A stretch of 64,000 nt of DNA from Pachyseris speciosa (Eukaryota; Cnidaria; Anthozoa; Scleractinia; Pachyseridae). The stretch lies in assembly GCA_016490735.1 (NCBI GenBank), contig JAEMWC010000093.1:682001-746000 (forward strand). The letters run 5' to 3'. Positions 48,411 to 58,201 of this stretch are shown in pieces (position 1 is the stretch's first letter; each line of letters opens with the position of its first letter). The notes under the pieces were generated by a model, which worked only from the letters and a program-made list of their open reading frames with translations, made no database searches and was not told where the DNA came from. A program made the position numbers and the translations under genes.

Positions 48411-51058
48411 TAGTCCCTGGATAGTTCGTCAGTATTTTACAACTTAAAAAAATTGGAATAATTGCGAAAGAGTTTAAAAACGAGAAGTTATATTTTGAAA
48501 CGACGTTTTCCCTGCCGTCGCCGTCGTCGTTGATAAAACTACTTAATAGGACCGACACAAACAACGGCTGCGAAGGAGGCTAATATTCCCCATATTTCAT
48601 TTTCAGTCGTTTCTCTCCTTTTTGTCAAGAGGATTCGCTATTTGGAGGGGTTCCAAAGTTCCAGCCGTGGCCTGAAGGTGGCGTGGCCAAAAGGTCCCTG
48701 TGACGTCACTCGTGTGTAGGTTCAGCCGTAAAACATGGCGGAGAAGGCGAAAAAGCTTCGGTCCCGATAGTGAATTTTGGTAGTTTTCGACATTTTTGTT
48801 CCACGGAACTCATAAAAACAGAGTGAAGGAATCGACTGAGTACACACGAGTGACGTCACGACTATCTACCGGACCCCAGGTTCTTGTCTAGAATTTTAGT
48901 GAGAAAGGCCCGACTTTCGCCATATTTTAAAGTAAGTTCCTGCTACTTTTGGTAAATTATTTTCCCCTCAAAACATTTTTTAAAACACCTACTTTCATAT
49001 TAGAGAAAAAAACTTGCTTTGAAATTTCGATTCATGTGCACGTTCCGGGTTCGAGGCTTCAATTCTCCTAAAGTTGTCCTTCTTTTTCAAGCTAAGTTTG
49101 AAATGAGTTAATGTAACTTCAAGTCAAAGGGAAAGGGGCCTTAAGCTGATCGGATCTAATGCTGACCTCTAATTTTACTGAGTAAGAAACTGGCTCTCTA
49201 TCGTTTTACATAAAGCTTGGCTTGTCACAGGCTCTCAGTTGGGGATAGCGAAACAAATTGGGACAAGTGCAGAACAAAACGAGAGGGGCCGGACCAAGTA
49301 TGTGGGAGCCTGGAACAGGCTACATAGAGTTCTATTTTACCTTCTTCCTGGAACACGCCTTCGTTGACAATTTTAAACGACTTGAACACAGCTCCTTCTT
49401 CAAAGATCGAATGAGAATCAGGTGGCATAGAGCCTGGCATAAAAGAAACATGATTTCAATAATAACAGCGACAACAACAACGATTAGAAATCTTGTGATA
49501 GTGACATAACAAGATCGTAGGTCGATAAGGGAGAAGCTAGATGCTGCATACCTGGTGCGGAACCTCCAATGTCGGCGTGATGACCACGGCTGGCCACGAA
49601 AAACACGGGCTTTGGTTGGCCTGGATAAAATACCTATAACAAAAACGTTTAAAGGGCAAATTAAAATAGCTCCCTTCAGTTTTGTACGTGTACTTCAAGG
49701 CCGTCGAAGTATTTAATGTAGATTGATTGGGTGTGAAAGATTCTCTCTGGAGGGTCTTCAACTTAAGGGAAAATATTTAGCGGGGCTGCGATGCAGTGGA
49801 GGTGTAAGGCAGGCAAGATTAAGAATGGTTCAAACATTCTCACCGGGGTGATGACAGTAAGATCTGGCAGATGGGTCCCTCCAGCACTTGGGTGATTACT
49901 AAGTATGACGTCACCTTCTTTTAGGTCATCTCCTAACGTGTGGATCTAAGAGAAAGATGTGTTTATCAGTGAGACAACAAACCATAACCATTTGCTGGTT
50001 TTGGTTCAATTCTGCCAAAATTACTGCCTTTTACCTGTTATCGTGCAAAAAATGTTCCAACAGAATCAGCAAGATGAATTCCAATGAAATTTTAGCAGGG
50101 ATAGCTAACCATTATAATTTGTTTGGTGATTTTTCAATGCATAGCTTGAAATCTTGAAAAAAACTGGCAATTTTTTTTAAAAATTTCAATCCATTTCCAT
50201 CCAAGTCATCTTTGATGGAATACAGGAGTTTATAGTGTCAATGGAGTACTACAAGCTTTGGCAGCAAAACTAGACCATTATTTTAAGGTTTCCACTGATG
50301 TATTGGCAGTTTTAAGCTTTTTAAAGTGATGGCACAACCGATAGCGAGAAAATGCCCCTTTAGATGTTATTGTGGCCGGAGCCAACTCTCTTCAGATAAC
50401 CTAACCTGGTATTGTACAGTCTCCTGCATAGATCCGAGATGGACTGGGATATGGGGTGCATTGGCGACCAGGCCTCCATCAGGACCAAACATGGCGCACG
50501 AAAAGTCGAGTCGCTCCTGTAAAGGATAAAAAGAAATATTCATCATTTACAAGTGAAGACTGCTTTCATATGTGATAGCATGAATCGCTTTTATTGCTTG
50601 TACTTCAGAAATGAACTCACAGCTTACACACACAACACACACAACACAACACCAACAGAAAAACCCAATTTTTTGAAGAATGCAACTACGGTACTTTAAG
50701 TGGACAGCAGCCAAAGTCTTTTGCAATGGTCGACAACTGGCTCCAGAAGCACGTTTCTCCGTGTTTAGCGCCGGTTGCAGGTTTTTCATCAAGCTCAGAC
50801 TGATTCAGTGGGTTATTCACGTTTGCTGTGGTTCAATTAGACTCGTTTTGAACACAAAACAAAACAATTTTGAGTTAACGTAACAGTCCCAACATTCAGC
50901 CTGTAAATTGCTTGATACGTGTGCCTCACCTTGATGTTCGTGGAAATAGATGTTCGCTGAAGAACGCTGTGTACAAAAGACAAACATAAGTCCCATCAGC
51001 ACATCATTGTTAGCGTCAAAGCAATGCAAGGTTTACATGGAAATGGAAAAGTAAAGAA

Positions 51059-51117
<59 letters not shown>

Positions 51118-51294
51118 ACACTCTTATCCGTCGGACCAAGATATTTGCTCTTTTATCAACAAAGAAAACGCCTTTATGAGTGAGGCCTCCTCAAGAGATC
51201 TTTTAGAAGGACAAGAGTGATGATGATGATGATGATGATGACGATCAGTTACTGATGATGCTGGCAACGATGAATGATGACGATGATGATCTGC

Positions 51295-51335
<41 letters not shown>

Positions 51336-52147
51336 ATAACGATGATGATTAACATTTAGAATGCGCTAATGCCATACGAATATGATCAAACGCACAAAGA
51401 ACAGGGCCGGGAGTATGATTATTTAGTTATATAGAAGAAAGCTGACTAATCTTATGAAAACACTGGAAAATACTTTAGCAAAGACCACCGTTGCAAAATA
51501 GAAGAGCCGGATCCTGTAATAGATCTAACCAGCTATAAAATTGTAAACTAGAAAACGGTAAAAAACAAGCAAGGCTGGTTACACGGCTAGGAATATTTAT
51601 ATTTAAACCAATATTTCGGGAGGCACAGCCTTCCTTCATCAGGGTGTTACATATTACGACCCTAAGATGAAACGACGTTATAGTTTAAAAAAAGTTGATT
51701 CCTAACGGTTCAAGAGGTCAAACTCTTGAACCGTTAGGAATCAACAGAAAAGAAGAAATATAATACCTTTCTTTTTGTTTTCATGTTACGTTTTTTTCAA
51801 ATTTTCAAACTGTAACGTTTTTTATTTTACGTTGTATTGTTTACCTTTATTATAATATCATGTTACATCTACAACTTTTTTTAAACTATAACGTCGTTTC
51901 ATCGTAGGGTCATAATATGTAACACCCTGATGAAGGAAGGCTGTGCCTCCCGAATATTTGGTTTAAATATATATTCCTAGCCGTGTAACCAGCCTTGCTT
52001 GTTTTTTACCGTTGACTAATCTTAGCTTCTTTTGAAACAGAATCGGAGTCTCGTCTACGGTTGTCCTTTTCGCCATTTACAAAATATTTATACTTACCGG
52101 CCCATCTGTTCAGCAGTGCTCATAAAACGATGAGAAAATATCGAAAG
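34761..52147 (-). CDS. OPLAH: 5-Oxoprolinase, hydantoinase-B half (window exons 18-34)
   Basis: C-terminal half of the cytosolic ATP-dependent enzyme that opens 5-oxoproline to glutamate. Minus-strand exons: 52147-52098, 50966-50930, 50516-50406, 49945-49844, 49633-49552, 49433-49341, 47260-47151, 46731-46657, 46232-46176, 45531-45442, 45311-45177, 43542-43393, then either 42342-42268 or 42213-42139, 40274-40192, 39660-39500, 38429-38332, 34934-34761. Phases agree at each junction. Landmarks: [128 protein letters not shown] and QTPGGGGYG near the C-terminus, all in human order. The last 35 residues ([13 protein letters not shown]...) are divergent. The last intron (34935-38331) is swollen by mobile DNA. 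Confidence 0.95.
35025..36249 (+). mobile_element. hAT transposon remnant in OPLAH last intron
   Basis: The ends are CAGGGCCGTACATAGCGGGG on the left and, as complement on the right, CAGGGCCGTACCTAGGATTC. The frame 35529-35747 encodes [20 protein letters not shown] then [12 protein letters not shown], the conserved hAT C-terminal dimerisation motif; a shifted frame continues after it. Most of the transposase is missing. TTCTA flanks both ends, but hAT elements usually duplicate 8 bp, so the target site is unclear. Confidence 0.75.
35039..35081 (+). repeat. Long G run and G/C hairpin inside the hAT element
   Basis: About 20 uninterrupted G residues, then GCGGGGGCAGTTGCCCCCGC, a self-complementary 20-mer. 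Run length is likely to vary and is error-prone in assembly. Confidence 0.7.
36250..37515 (+). pseudogene. LINE reverse-transcriptase C-terminus split by an insertion
   Basis: 36254-36398 reads [12 protein letters not shown] then, after a frameshift, [21 protein letters not shown]. 37396-37490 continues [21 protein letters not shown] to a stop. Removing 36399-37395 with one TTAA joins ...PKVTF to KKKIQM in frame. Tail of a CR1-like LINE lying in the OPLAH last intron, opposite to the gene. Confidence 0.75.
36399..37395. mobile_element. piggyBac-like non-autonomous element flanked by TTAA
   Basis: TTAA at 36395-36398 and 37396-37399 flank a 997-bp insert beginning CCCAGTGGCACC and ending ...TAGTCAATGAG (complement CTCATTGACTA). 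Exact TTAA duplication is the hallmark of piggyBac transposition. No transposase is seen. Confidence 0.7.
37588..37934 (+). repeat. Dispersed repeat 'B', copy 1
   Basis: About 345 bp nearly identical to 41061-41401, starting TCTTACGTAGTTTTCAGC and including CTCGGTATAGAGTGG. Further unit-like sequence follows to about 38075. Confidence 0.75.
38603..38774. repeat. Inverted repeat with about 65-bp arms
   Basis: ATACACCATTTTG...GGTAGATCCAGTCCTTTGTG is mirrored by CACAAAGGATTGGATCTACC...CAAAATGGTGTAT. A foldback MITE in an OPLAH intron. Confidence 0.75.
40913..41552 (+). repeat. A-B-A' composite: 148-bp direct repeat around repeat B
   Basis: 40913-41060 and 41405-41552 (GAGCTCAGGAGGTTCTTACC ... 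CTGATACTAGTC) are about 97% identical and enclose a copy of repeat B (41061-41401). Confidence 0.75.
42139..42213 (-). CDS. OPLAH: OPLAH alternative exon 30b
   Basis: 75 nt, phase 0 at both ends: [16 protein letters not shown] then ETICGGSGA. Acceptor ACAG, donor GTGAGT. It is the copy closer to the usual OPLAH sequence (YYET and GGxGA). See the paired exon at 42268-42342. Confidence 0.85.
42268..42342 (-). CDS. OPLAH: OPLAH alternative exon 30a
   Basis: 75 nt, phase 0 at both ends: [16 protein letters not shown] then ETISGGSGS. Acceptor TGCAG, donor GTAAGT. Homologous to exon 30b over the whole length; residues differ mainly in the middle. Normal OPLAH proteins have one such segment, so using both would insert 25 residues in the hydantoinase-B domain. 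Confidence 0.8.
42540..42890. repeat. Degenerate minisatellite, unit about 28-30 bp
   Basis: About twelve units like GTTTTCCCGCGCTTGACACC followed by GATAGCA. It lies in the OPLAH intron about 200 nt before exon 30a. Its regular unit length leaves a 162-codon open frame that I regard as fortuitous. Confidence 0.8.
43515..43745. repeat. Tandem copies of the OPLAH exon 29 start and acceptor
   Basis: The sequence ATGATCACCTTCACTGGCGC with AAACAACCCTAAAGG (complement: acceptor plus first codons [10 protein letters not shown]) is repeated about every 46 bp, four to five times with growing divergence to the right. Confidence 0.8.
43933..44705. mobile_element. MITE with AGGCCC ends carrying nested SINE pieces
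   Basis: The left AGGCCCTATTCAGACGCCGT and the right complement AGGCCCGATTCAGCCGGACG plus AATTTTCATGAGCCG form about 40-bp inverted ends. The interior contains a minus-strand SINE (44017-44180) and a plus-strand SINE tail (44345-44425). Confidence 0.7.
44017..44180 (-). repeat. tRNA-derived SINE nested in a MITE
   Basis: On the minus strand: CTCAGTTGGTTAGAGCATCG, GGTATCGCGAAGTCACGGG, TTCAAACCC, then TTTTATTTCAGGCTTC and the GTTCATAACTGCGAGGATCA tail. Confidence 0.65.
46280..46400 (+). repeat. SINE with tRNA-Leu-like head
   Basis: CAGGATGGCCGAGTGGTTTG, GGCGCTGGATTTCAG, then GGTTCAAATCC. This matches class II tRNA boxes but with poor stem closure. Located in an OPLAH intron. Confidence 0.5.
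46899..46943. repeat. Two tandem 23-bp units
   Basis: GGTGCTGTGGCTGTGAAGGT occurs twice in succession in an OPLAH intron. Confidence 0.75.
47825..48030. repeat. Inverted repeat with about 33-bp arms
   Basis: GTCTGTTGAACCGAGCCGGA at 47841 is mirrored by TCCGGCTGGGTTCAGCAGAC at 48007. Adjacent sequence is also roughly symmetrical. Confidence 0.6.
48046..48541. mobile_element. MITE with AGGGAGCTTTAGCAACG end, containing a microsatellite
   Basis: Same family as 53888-54720 (GACGGCAACGGCAACG... and the complementary GCCGTCGTCGTTG end). An ATT microsatellite (about 48333-48408) sits inside. Confidence 0.65.
48700..48865. repeat. Palindromic repeat
   Basis: GTGACGTCACTCGTGTGTAG and GAGTACACACGAGTGACGTCAC are complementary across about 110 nt. 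Confidence 0.55.
51058..51118. repeat. AAAT microsatellite
   Basis: About fifteen AAAT units. Another AAAT run is at about 43139-43172. Confidence 0.9.
51217..51350. repeat. GAT and CTG trinucleotide microsatellites
   Basis: GATGAT runs flank a TGC run of about eight units. Confidence 0.85.
51554..52013. mobile_element. Foldback element with about 140-bp arms and inner palindrome
   Basis: 51554-51695 and about 51873-52013 are nearly perfect complements (ends AACGGTAAAAAACAAGCAAG). A perfect 23-bp-arm hairpin (51694-51716 / 51723-51745) lies between. CCTGATGAAGGAAGGC-like sequence recalls retroelement tails. Confidence 0.8.
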
Positions 52148-52800
52148 CTGGAAGAAATTGTAGCGTTCATTAGAGTGAACAAGATTGCGTTGTAGAGCTT
52201 CTTCCTGACCCGAAGAAGAGCCAACACTTTTCACAAACATCGTCGTTCAATGTGACTCACAAAAGAAAGAAAATTTAAAAGAAAAACATTCCAAACAGCT
52301 TTTTCGTTCATCTGGCTAAGCTTTCTTTTTTAAGGAAGGTGTAATGTTTGAAGCTTGTCACGAGGCTGGAACCAGGAAAAAAATTCGAGTCCCGACATAA
52401 ATAGAACCCAAGACCTGGACAGTCCTTCTTTTTACGTGAAATCACAGGCAATTGAGTTTGATGGAGTAGCCGCCATCTTGAATATTATTCAACGCATTGT
52501 GACAATGACCAAATACATTTATGGTCATGTCGCGCTCAAAATTCGTCGTTTGTACTCAAATGATATCCAGCGATATACGTAATTTCGCGTGTCACGGAGA
52601 AAAATGGCGGAAGCTTTACCTTTTCCAAAATAAAATCAATAAATAAGACAATTATCCTGCTCAATCTTGCGGAATAACTCCTGATTTTAGCCAACTCGGC
52701 CTACGACCTCGTCGGCTAAGTATGAGGCGATATTCCGAGCAAGATAATTTCTAAATATTTGGCGTGTGAAAGCTGAGAAGTTAACAGTGTTGATCGCTAC

Positions 52801-55800
52801 CTGTATAGCATCCAGATCAGTGCCGATACACTTCTTTCTCTGATTTCCACCAATCTGAAACAAAAACCATACAGTAAACAAACTGCACCGTGTCGCAGAG
52901 GTCATGGGTTCAAACCCCGTACAAGCCTGGATTTTTTTTTCAAGCTTTATTTTCACTGCTGCTTAGGTAGTTTTGATAACTGCGATGACCATTCACATAT
53001 TCATTTTTTACTCCGCAGTTCAAATATATGATTTTCATTTATTCATTCTCATATAAACTGTGTTTAATTTGTTAATAAAAATAAAGTATGGGAGTGCAAG
53101 ATTTGAAGTACCCAGCATGGCATGGAGATTTTAGCAGAGCAGTCCATTGGTAACCAGACAGAATGTGCGCCTGAGAGAAATCCTCATAGACAAACAGTTC
53201 AAGATTATTGCTGACGGGCAGACATTTTCACATTCTCATAGAACAAAAATTGTCTCAAAACGAATACCACTAAAAGGCGGGCAATTTGCGCTAACACTGG
53301 GGCTGACGTTAACAGATGCTGTCTTTTGAAGGCATCCGCGCATGATAAACCTGTCTCCAATTACTTCCACTAAAGATGCCCCGCTAAGGATAAAAAGCTG
53401 CAGAATTGAAACCCTGATCGAGGTAACAAACCCTCAAAGCCATACCCAATAGAACCACACGTCTCAGTACAGTTGAAATAAGAGACTATCCTCGGGTGCA
53501 ACCCTAGTAACAGCGTGCCTTGCATTGGTATCGAGGAGAAGAATTAAAAGTTTCCAAAGACTCCAGCACACACCTCAATTCGAACATCTCCTGATTTCGT
53601 TATGCCTGCTTTACACTCCGGTTCGACAAGAATTGTGCTGTGAAAAAAAAAAGGACGTGATCGACATGATCGCCAGGGGATAGTATTGAGAAATAGCGAC
53701 TTTCCTTTCTGTAACTGATCTCAATCGAGTGACGTTCTTCACCAGTTCTCATGCATACTGTAAAACCCTATTACAAAGGATGACTGAATCTTGAGTAATT
53801 TTCAGTTGTGTCGTAAAACCAAAAGGCTACTTATAACAAGAGCAAGAAGCACAATGAGCTAATCAGACCTCGAAGCAATTACACATAAGGAGCTTTAGCA
53901 ACGACGACGGCGATGGCAACGAAAACGTCGTATCAAAATCTAACTTCTCGTTTTTGTAACGCTTACGCTATTTTTCCAATTTGTTTAACTTGGAAAATAC
54001 TGGCGAACTATTCAGAGACTAAATTTTTATGAACGGCGTTAAATCAAAGTAAGGAAAACGAAAGAAAACTTTACAGTCGTGCGGTCACGTTAATGGTAAT
54101 AGATTGGTAATGGATTTATATACCGCACATATCACATAGTTTCATGGCGGTTTACAATTCTTCTCTAGGGTGAGATCGGACGTCAGCCTGTAAAGGCGCC
54201 TCTGGCAGCCGCTATCAGTCCATTTTTTATCTCACCCACCCACCCACCCAACGCACACATGAATGCCAAGACAGATGAAAGGTAGACCACCACACCGGGA
54301 ACTACGTCCCCTACTCTTTTCGAACAGTGTGTGGGTTCTTTAACGTCCCACAGATTATTAGGAACAAGTGTTGTGAGACGGGACCTACGGTTTATCGTCC
54401 TTATCCGAGAAGACTAGAAAGTCTAACCGTTTGCAGATGTCATTACAAAGGCAGCACTTTCTCCTCAATTATTTAAAGACCCTGAGTGTTGGTTCGGCCG
54501 GGGTTTGAACCCGCGACCTTCCGCACAGTAGTCCGGTGCTCTACCACTGAGCTAACCGGGCGGCGTTCTTGAGAAAACCTAAAAGTTGGTCAGTTCACGT
54601 TGTTGTTCTGTAGAGGATGATAATATTAAACACACGTGCAGAGCTACTGTTTTTGCTCATTAAACCTATTGTTTTGTGGCGTTCTCGTTGCCATTGCCGT
54701 CCTCGTTGCAAAAGGTCCCTATTGCTAGCGCCAAGGGCGGCAAAATTCGCGCGTACGAGATTTGCCAACCAATCACAGTGTAAAGCAAAGCAAACGAGTG
54801 AGGTCACCTGGTCTTGTCCACAATAACTGCCGGTCCATCTATCGTGTGGCCAGCGGATAACTCTTCAAGAAGATAGATTCTGGTGTCATGAAAGCCATCT
54901 TCAAAATAACATTTTGCTGTCTGGTGAGGGAACGAAAAAATGTAGTTAATAACATTTTGTCATTTGGTTGTTTTATTTGAAAAAGAATTTCCAGAGACGA
55001 TTTTTGATTTAATGCGAGCGTGAAAATAAACTATGGGGAAAAAATCATCTTGGTTGTAAGCATAAATACCTACAAAAACTACACCTTTTTTCAAAGTTGT
55101 TGCCTGTTTCACACATCATGATTTACTTACTTTTATATAATAACCAAATCAATGCGCGCTCAGCTATAGATGGGTTATCGTGCCTGTAAACTTATGGAAA
55201 TTTCGCTCGTCTTCTGGATTATAAAATTAAAGCAATATACCACGCATTTCAATGGTTTATAGGCACGATAAACCACTTGGGATGTTGGAAGAACACTCGA
55301 AGAATTCGTCCCAAGTGGTTTATCGTGCATATAAACCATAGAAACTTGTGGTTTATTGCTCAAATATGTGATAGAAGCTAAGCTCATCAAAACGACCAAC
55401 GTGAAAAGCTATGATTTCGAGATCGTTCAATGTAATCCAGCCAAATCCCATAAACTGTGGTAAGTTGAATGCTTAAATAAACCCACAGACGAAGTTTCCC
55501 GCAACAGCTGCCTCATACCTTTTTCACAGGGGGAGGGGTGTTTGCTGCTGGTATTTCATGTGCTACTGATGTTTTCGAGTGTCCAGTCCCTCTCACTCTG
55601 ATGTCATCAACGAGGATCTGGCGGCTAGGAATGGTGAATCCAAACTCCCTTATGTATCTAATGCCAAACAAAAACAGATACTGGAGTCACTACAATGGCT
55701 GAAAAGGTATTAGGAACGTTTGCATCAAGGTAAAGGAACTTTTCCCAGGAAGAGATAAAATGGCGCATGATTTCTCTTTAGTGAGATAAATATCACGTGT

Positions 55801-58165
55801 TACTTATTACTTCCCGCGATTCTGTACCTTCAACCTTCAAAATTCAATCGACCTTCTACTCTGAATACTAAAATTTCATGAAAAAAAAAAAAAAAAACGT
55901 TTATCAGCCAATTTTCCTGGGGGAACAAACTCTTCCACTTCATTCCCCAAACTGACCTCGCAGAAGTGAAAAGGCATTGGAATAGCGAAAAAGAATTATC
56001 GTAATTAACAAGGGTAAAGCCACAGTTTCTTCTTTGGTCATGTAGTGCGTGAAAATAGCGAAGTTTATTAACCTTTCGTTAAACGCTTGTCCAAAATCAC
56101 CATGGCGACAGACTTCTTCTGGCTGGGAATAAATAAAGTGGAGCAAGAAACGGACATAAGCTTGACATTAGCTATGATTAAAAACGTCATTAAATACTAC
56201 GTCAGAACTTGATCCAAGGTACAAATAGAATAGAATAGACCGCTCTAACAGTCCACTTCCAGATAGCCAAGAGGCCGCGCGAAAAAGCCGAAAGCTGGAG
56301 CGAACGAGTCGAGGGGCGGGGGTGTGGGGCCTAGTGCGCAGTCCCTTTCTCTCCCCCTCTTCTCAGTCTCTTCTGTTTTTTCCTCATCGCTCCAGTCTTT
56401 CGCTCCACACTTGCTGCCCTGTTGATTCGAGTTCTCGATTACCCAGAAAGGGGTAGCTAGCGGAAAAATGCTGATTTGCGCACCTCAGCATCAGGTTTCC
56501 GAGGGACAGCAGTGCACATCAAGGCACAGTCGGTGCCACTGTACCGCATGTGAAGAAACGCTTCTGTTGATATTTGACTCCTGAAAATATTGAAACAAAA
56601 CATCAACAGTTTGGTGAACAACTAAGTACCTCGTTTACTTAAAAATCATCGGGCTCTTGGCTTCTCCTAACAAAAACATGAAATCATGTATGCAATATTG
56701 CAAAATGGTTACGTGATTGATTTACAGATGCTGTACCGGAGAGCAAGGCACTTCTTTCCTAGAATCTACGGGTGTCTGATATTTTTATCTGAAATGCCAC
56801 GAGATGCAAGTGTCACGTTCATGTAATAAAACCTTGCCGTAAAACTTACTCTTCAAATCCTTGACTTTTCAATTCCTTGATGCACGTTTGAGTCAGAAAA
56901 TCAATCCTTTCATCTAAAAAGCTAAACGACTCTGCAAACAAAACATATAAGTTTGTGACTTAACACAATTTCCAAAAATATATTCAATGTAGCAGTTTCT
57001 ACCAAAGATGATCTAGCGAACTGTGTGCCATCGTATTAAACCAGCTTTCTCAGAGGTTCGCTTCCACAGCGGGATAACAGCTGGATATATACTGAGCTAA
57101 CCGATTATTAAGAAGAACGTAATGATAATTTCACGGGCGTGGGCTAAGACTAGGAAGACAGTGAATACGTGAGACAACAAAGGTAAAGCCACAGTCATCC
57201 CACTTCTTACCCTTGTTATATTCGCGTGAACACGGTTCCTGTGCTTCATGGACCACATCTGCTAGTGCCAGTCCGTACGCTGACAGGATACCGGCAAAAC
57301 TGAAAAGTGACAGAAGACACATGTACCCAGTTCGTCCTTCAAAAATATCCACGGGTGACAGATCTTTTTAAATATTCACTTCAAAAGGAGAAAATGTCAA
57401 GCTCTTCGCACGAGTTTCTCTACGGCACTTGTCTACTTACAACTATTAACATTGTCGAATAAAGGCTTCAAGATTGGGTGAGAAGTCAAAATTAACCAAA
57501 ATATGCAACGGGTTTCAAAACAAGAAGACAAAAATTTCGAAAATTACCGAGATACATTTAACTTCTTTTGCCTAAAGTTCAACATTTTAAAGCCAGGGCC
57601 AAACAGATTACAACAATTTTGCGTCGAAAAGGGATTAGAGGTATGGCTTTCCGAAGTATTCCCTGAATTGTACGATTCCACTAAGGCGAGCACGTTTTCT
57701 TTTTTTTCAATGTGACCCACCGCTGCCCAGTTAGCTCAGTTTGGTAAGAGGGCCGGACTCCTGGGCGAGAGGGCGTGGATTCATTATTTAACCCCACACC
57801 AGACCAAACCGGGATCTTAAAATAACTGTTAGCGTCTTGCTGGCTGTGTACTCAACATCTGCTTCAGTTAAGATGATCGTGTCATTGGGCGGTGACGTTT
57901 AACAGTTGGCCGCGTCTCCCTCACCACACGAAGGGGCGTTAACCACGAACTTTCATTCATTCCTGTTTCTCACGTTACATGTTACCACCGATAGCGTCGC
58001 TCCATTTTCTGTATATAAACCATACACAACCCACAATTCCTCGATTCGCTCCGACGAAGGGCTAACGCTCGAAACGCCAGCTAATCGAATCCCTGTACGG
58101 TGATCAATTTACATTATCAACTCCGTTGATAAACCAAATTTTCGTGTTTCACTCCCCCACCGACA

Positions 58166-58201
<36 letters not shown>

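Noticed and set aside
58041..58075. Hammerhead ribozyme-like core around GACGAAGGGCTAACGCTCGA
   Set aside because: The essential U of CUGANGA is C here, and an extra A precedes stem II. It is at best a decayed relative.
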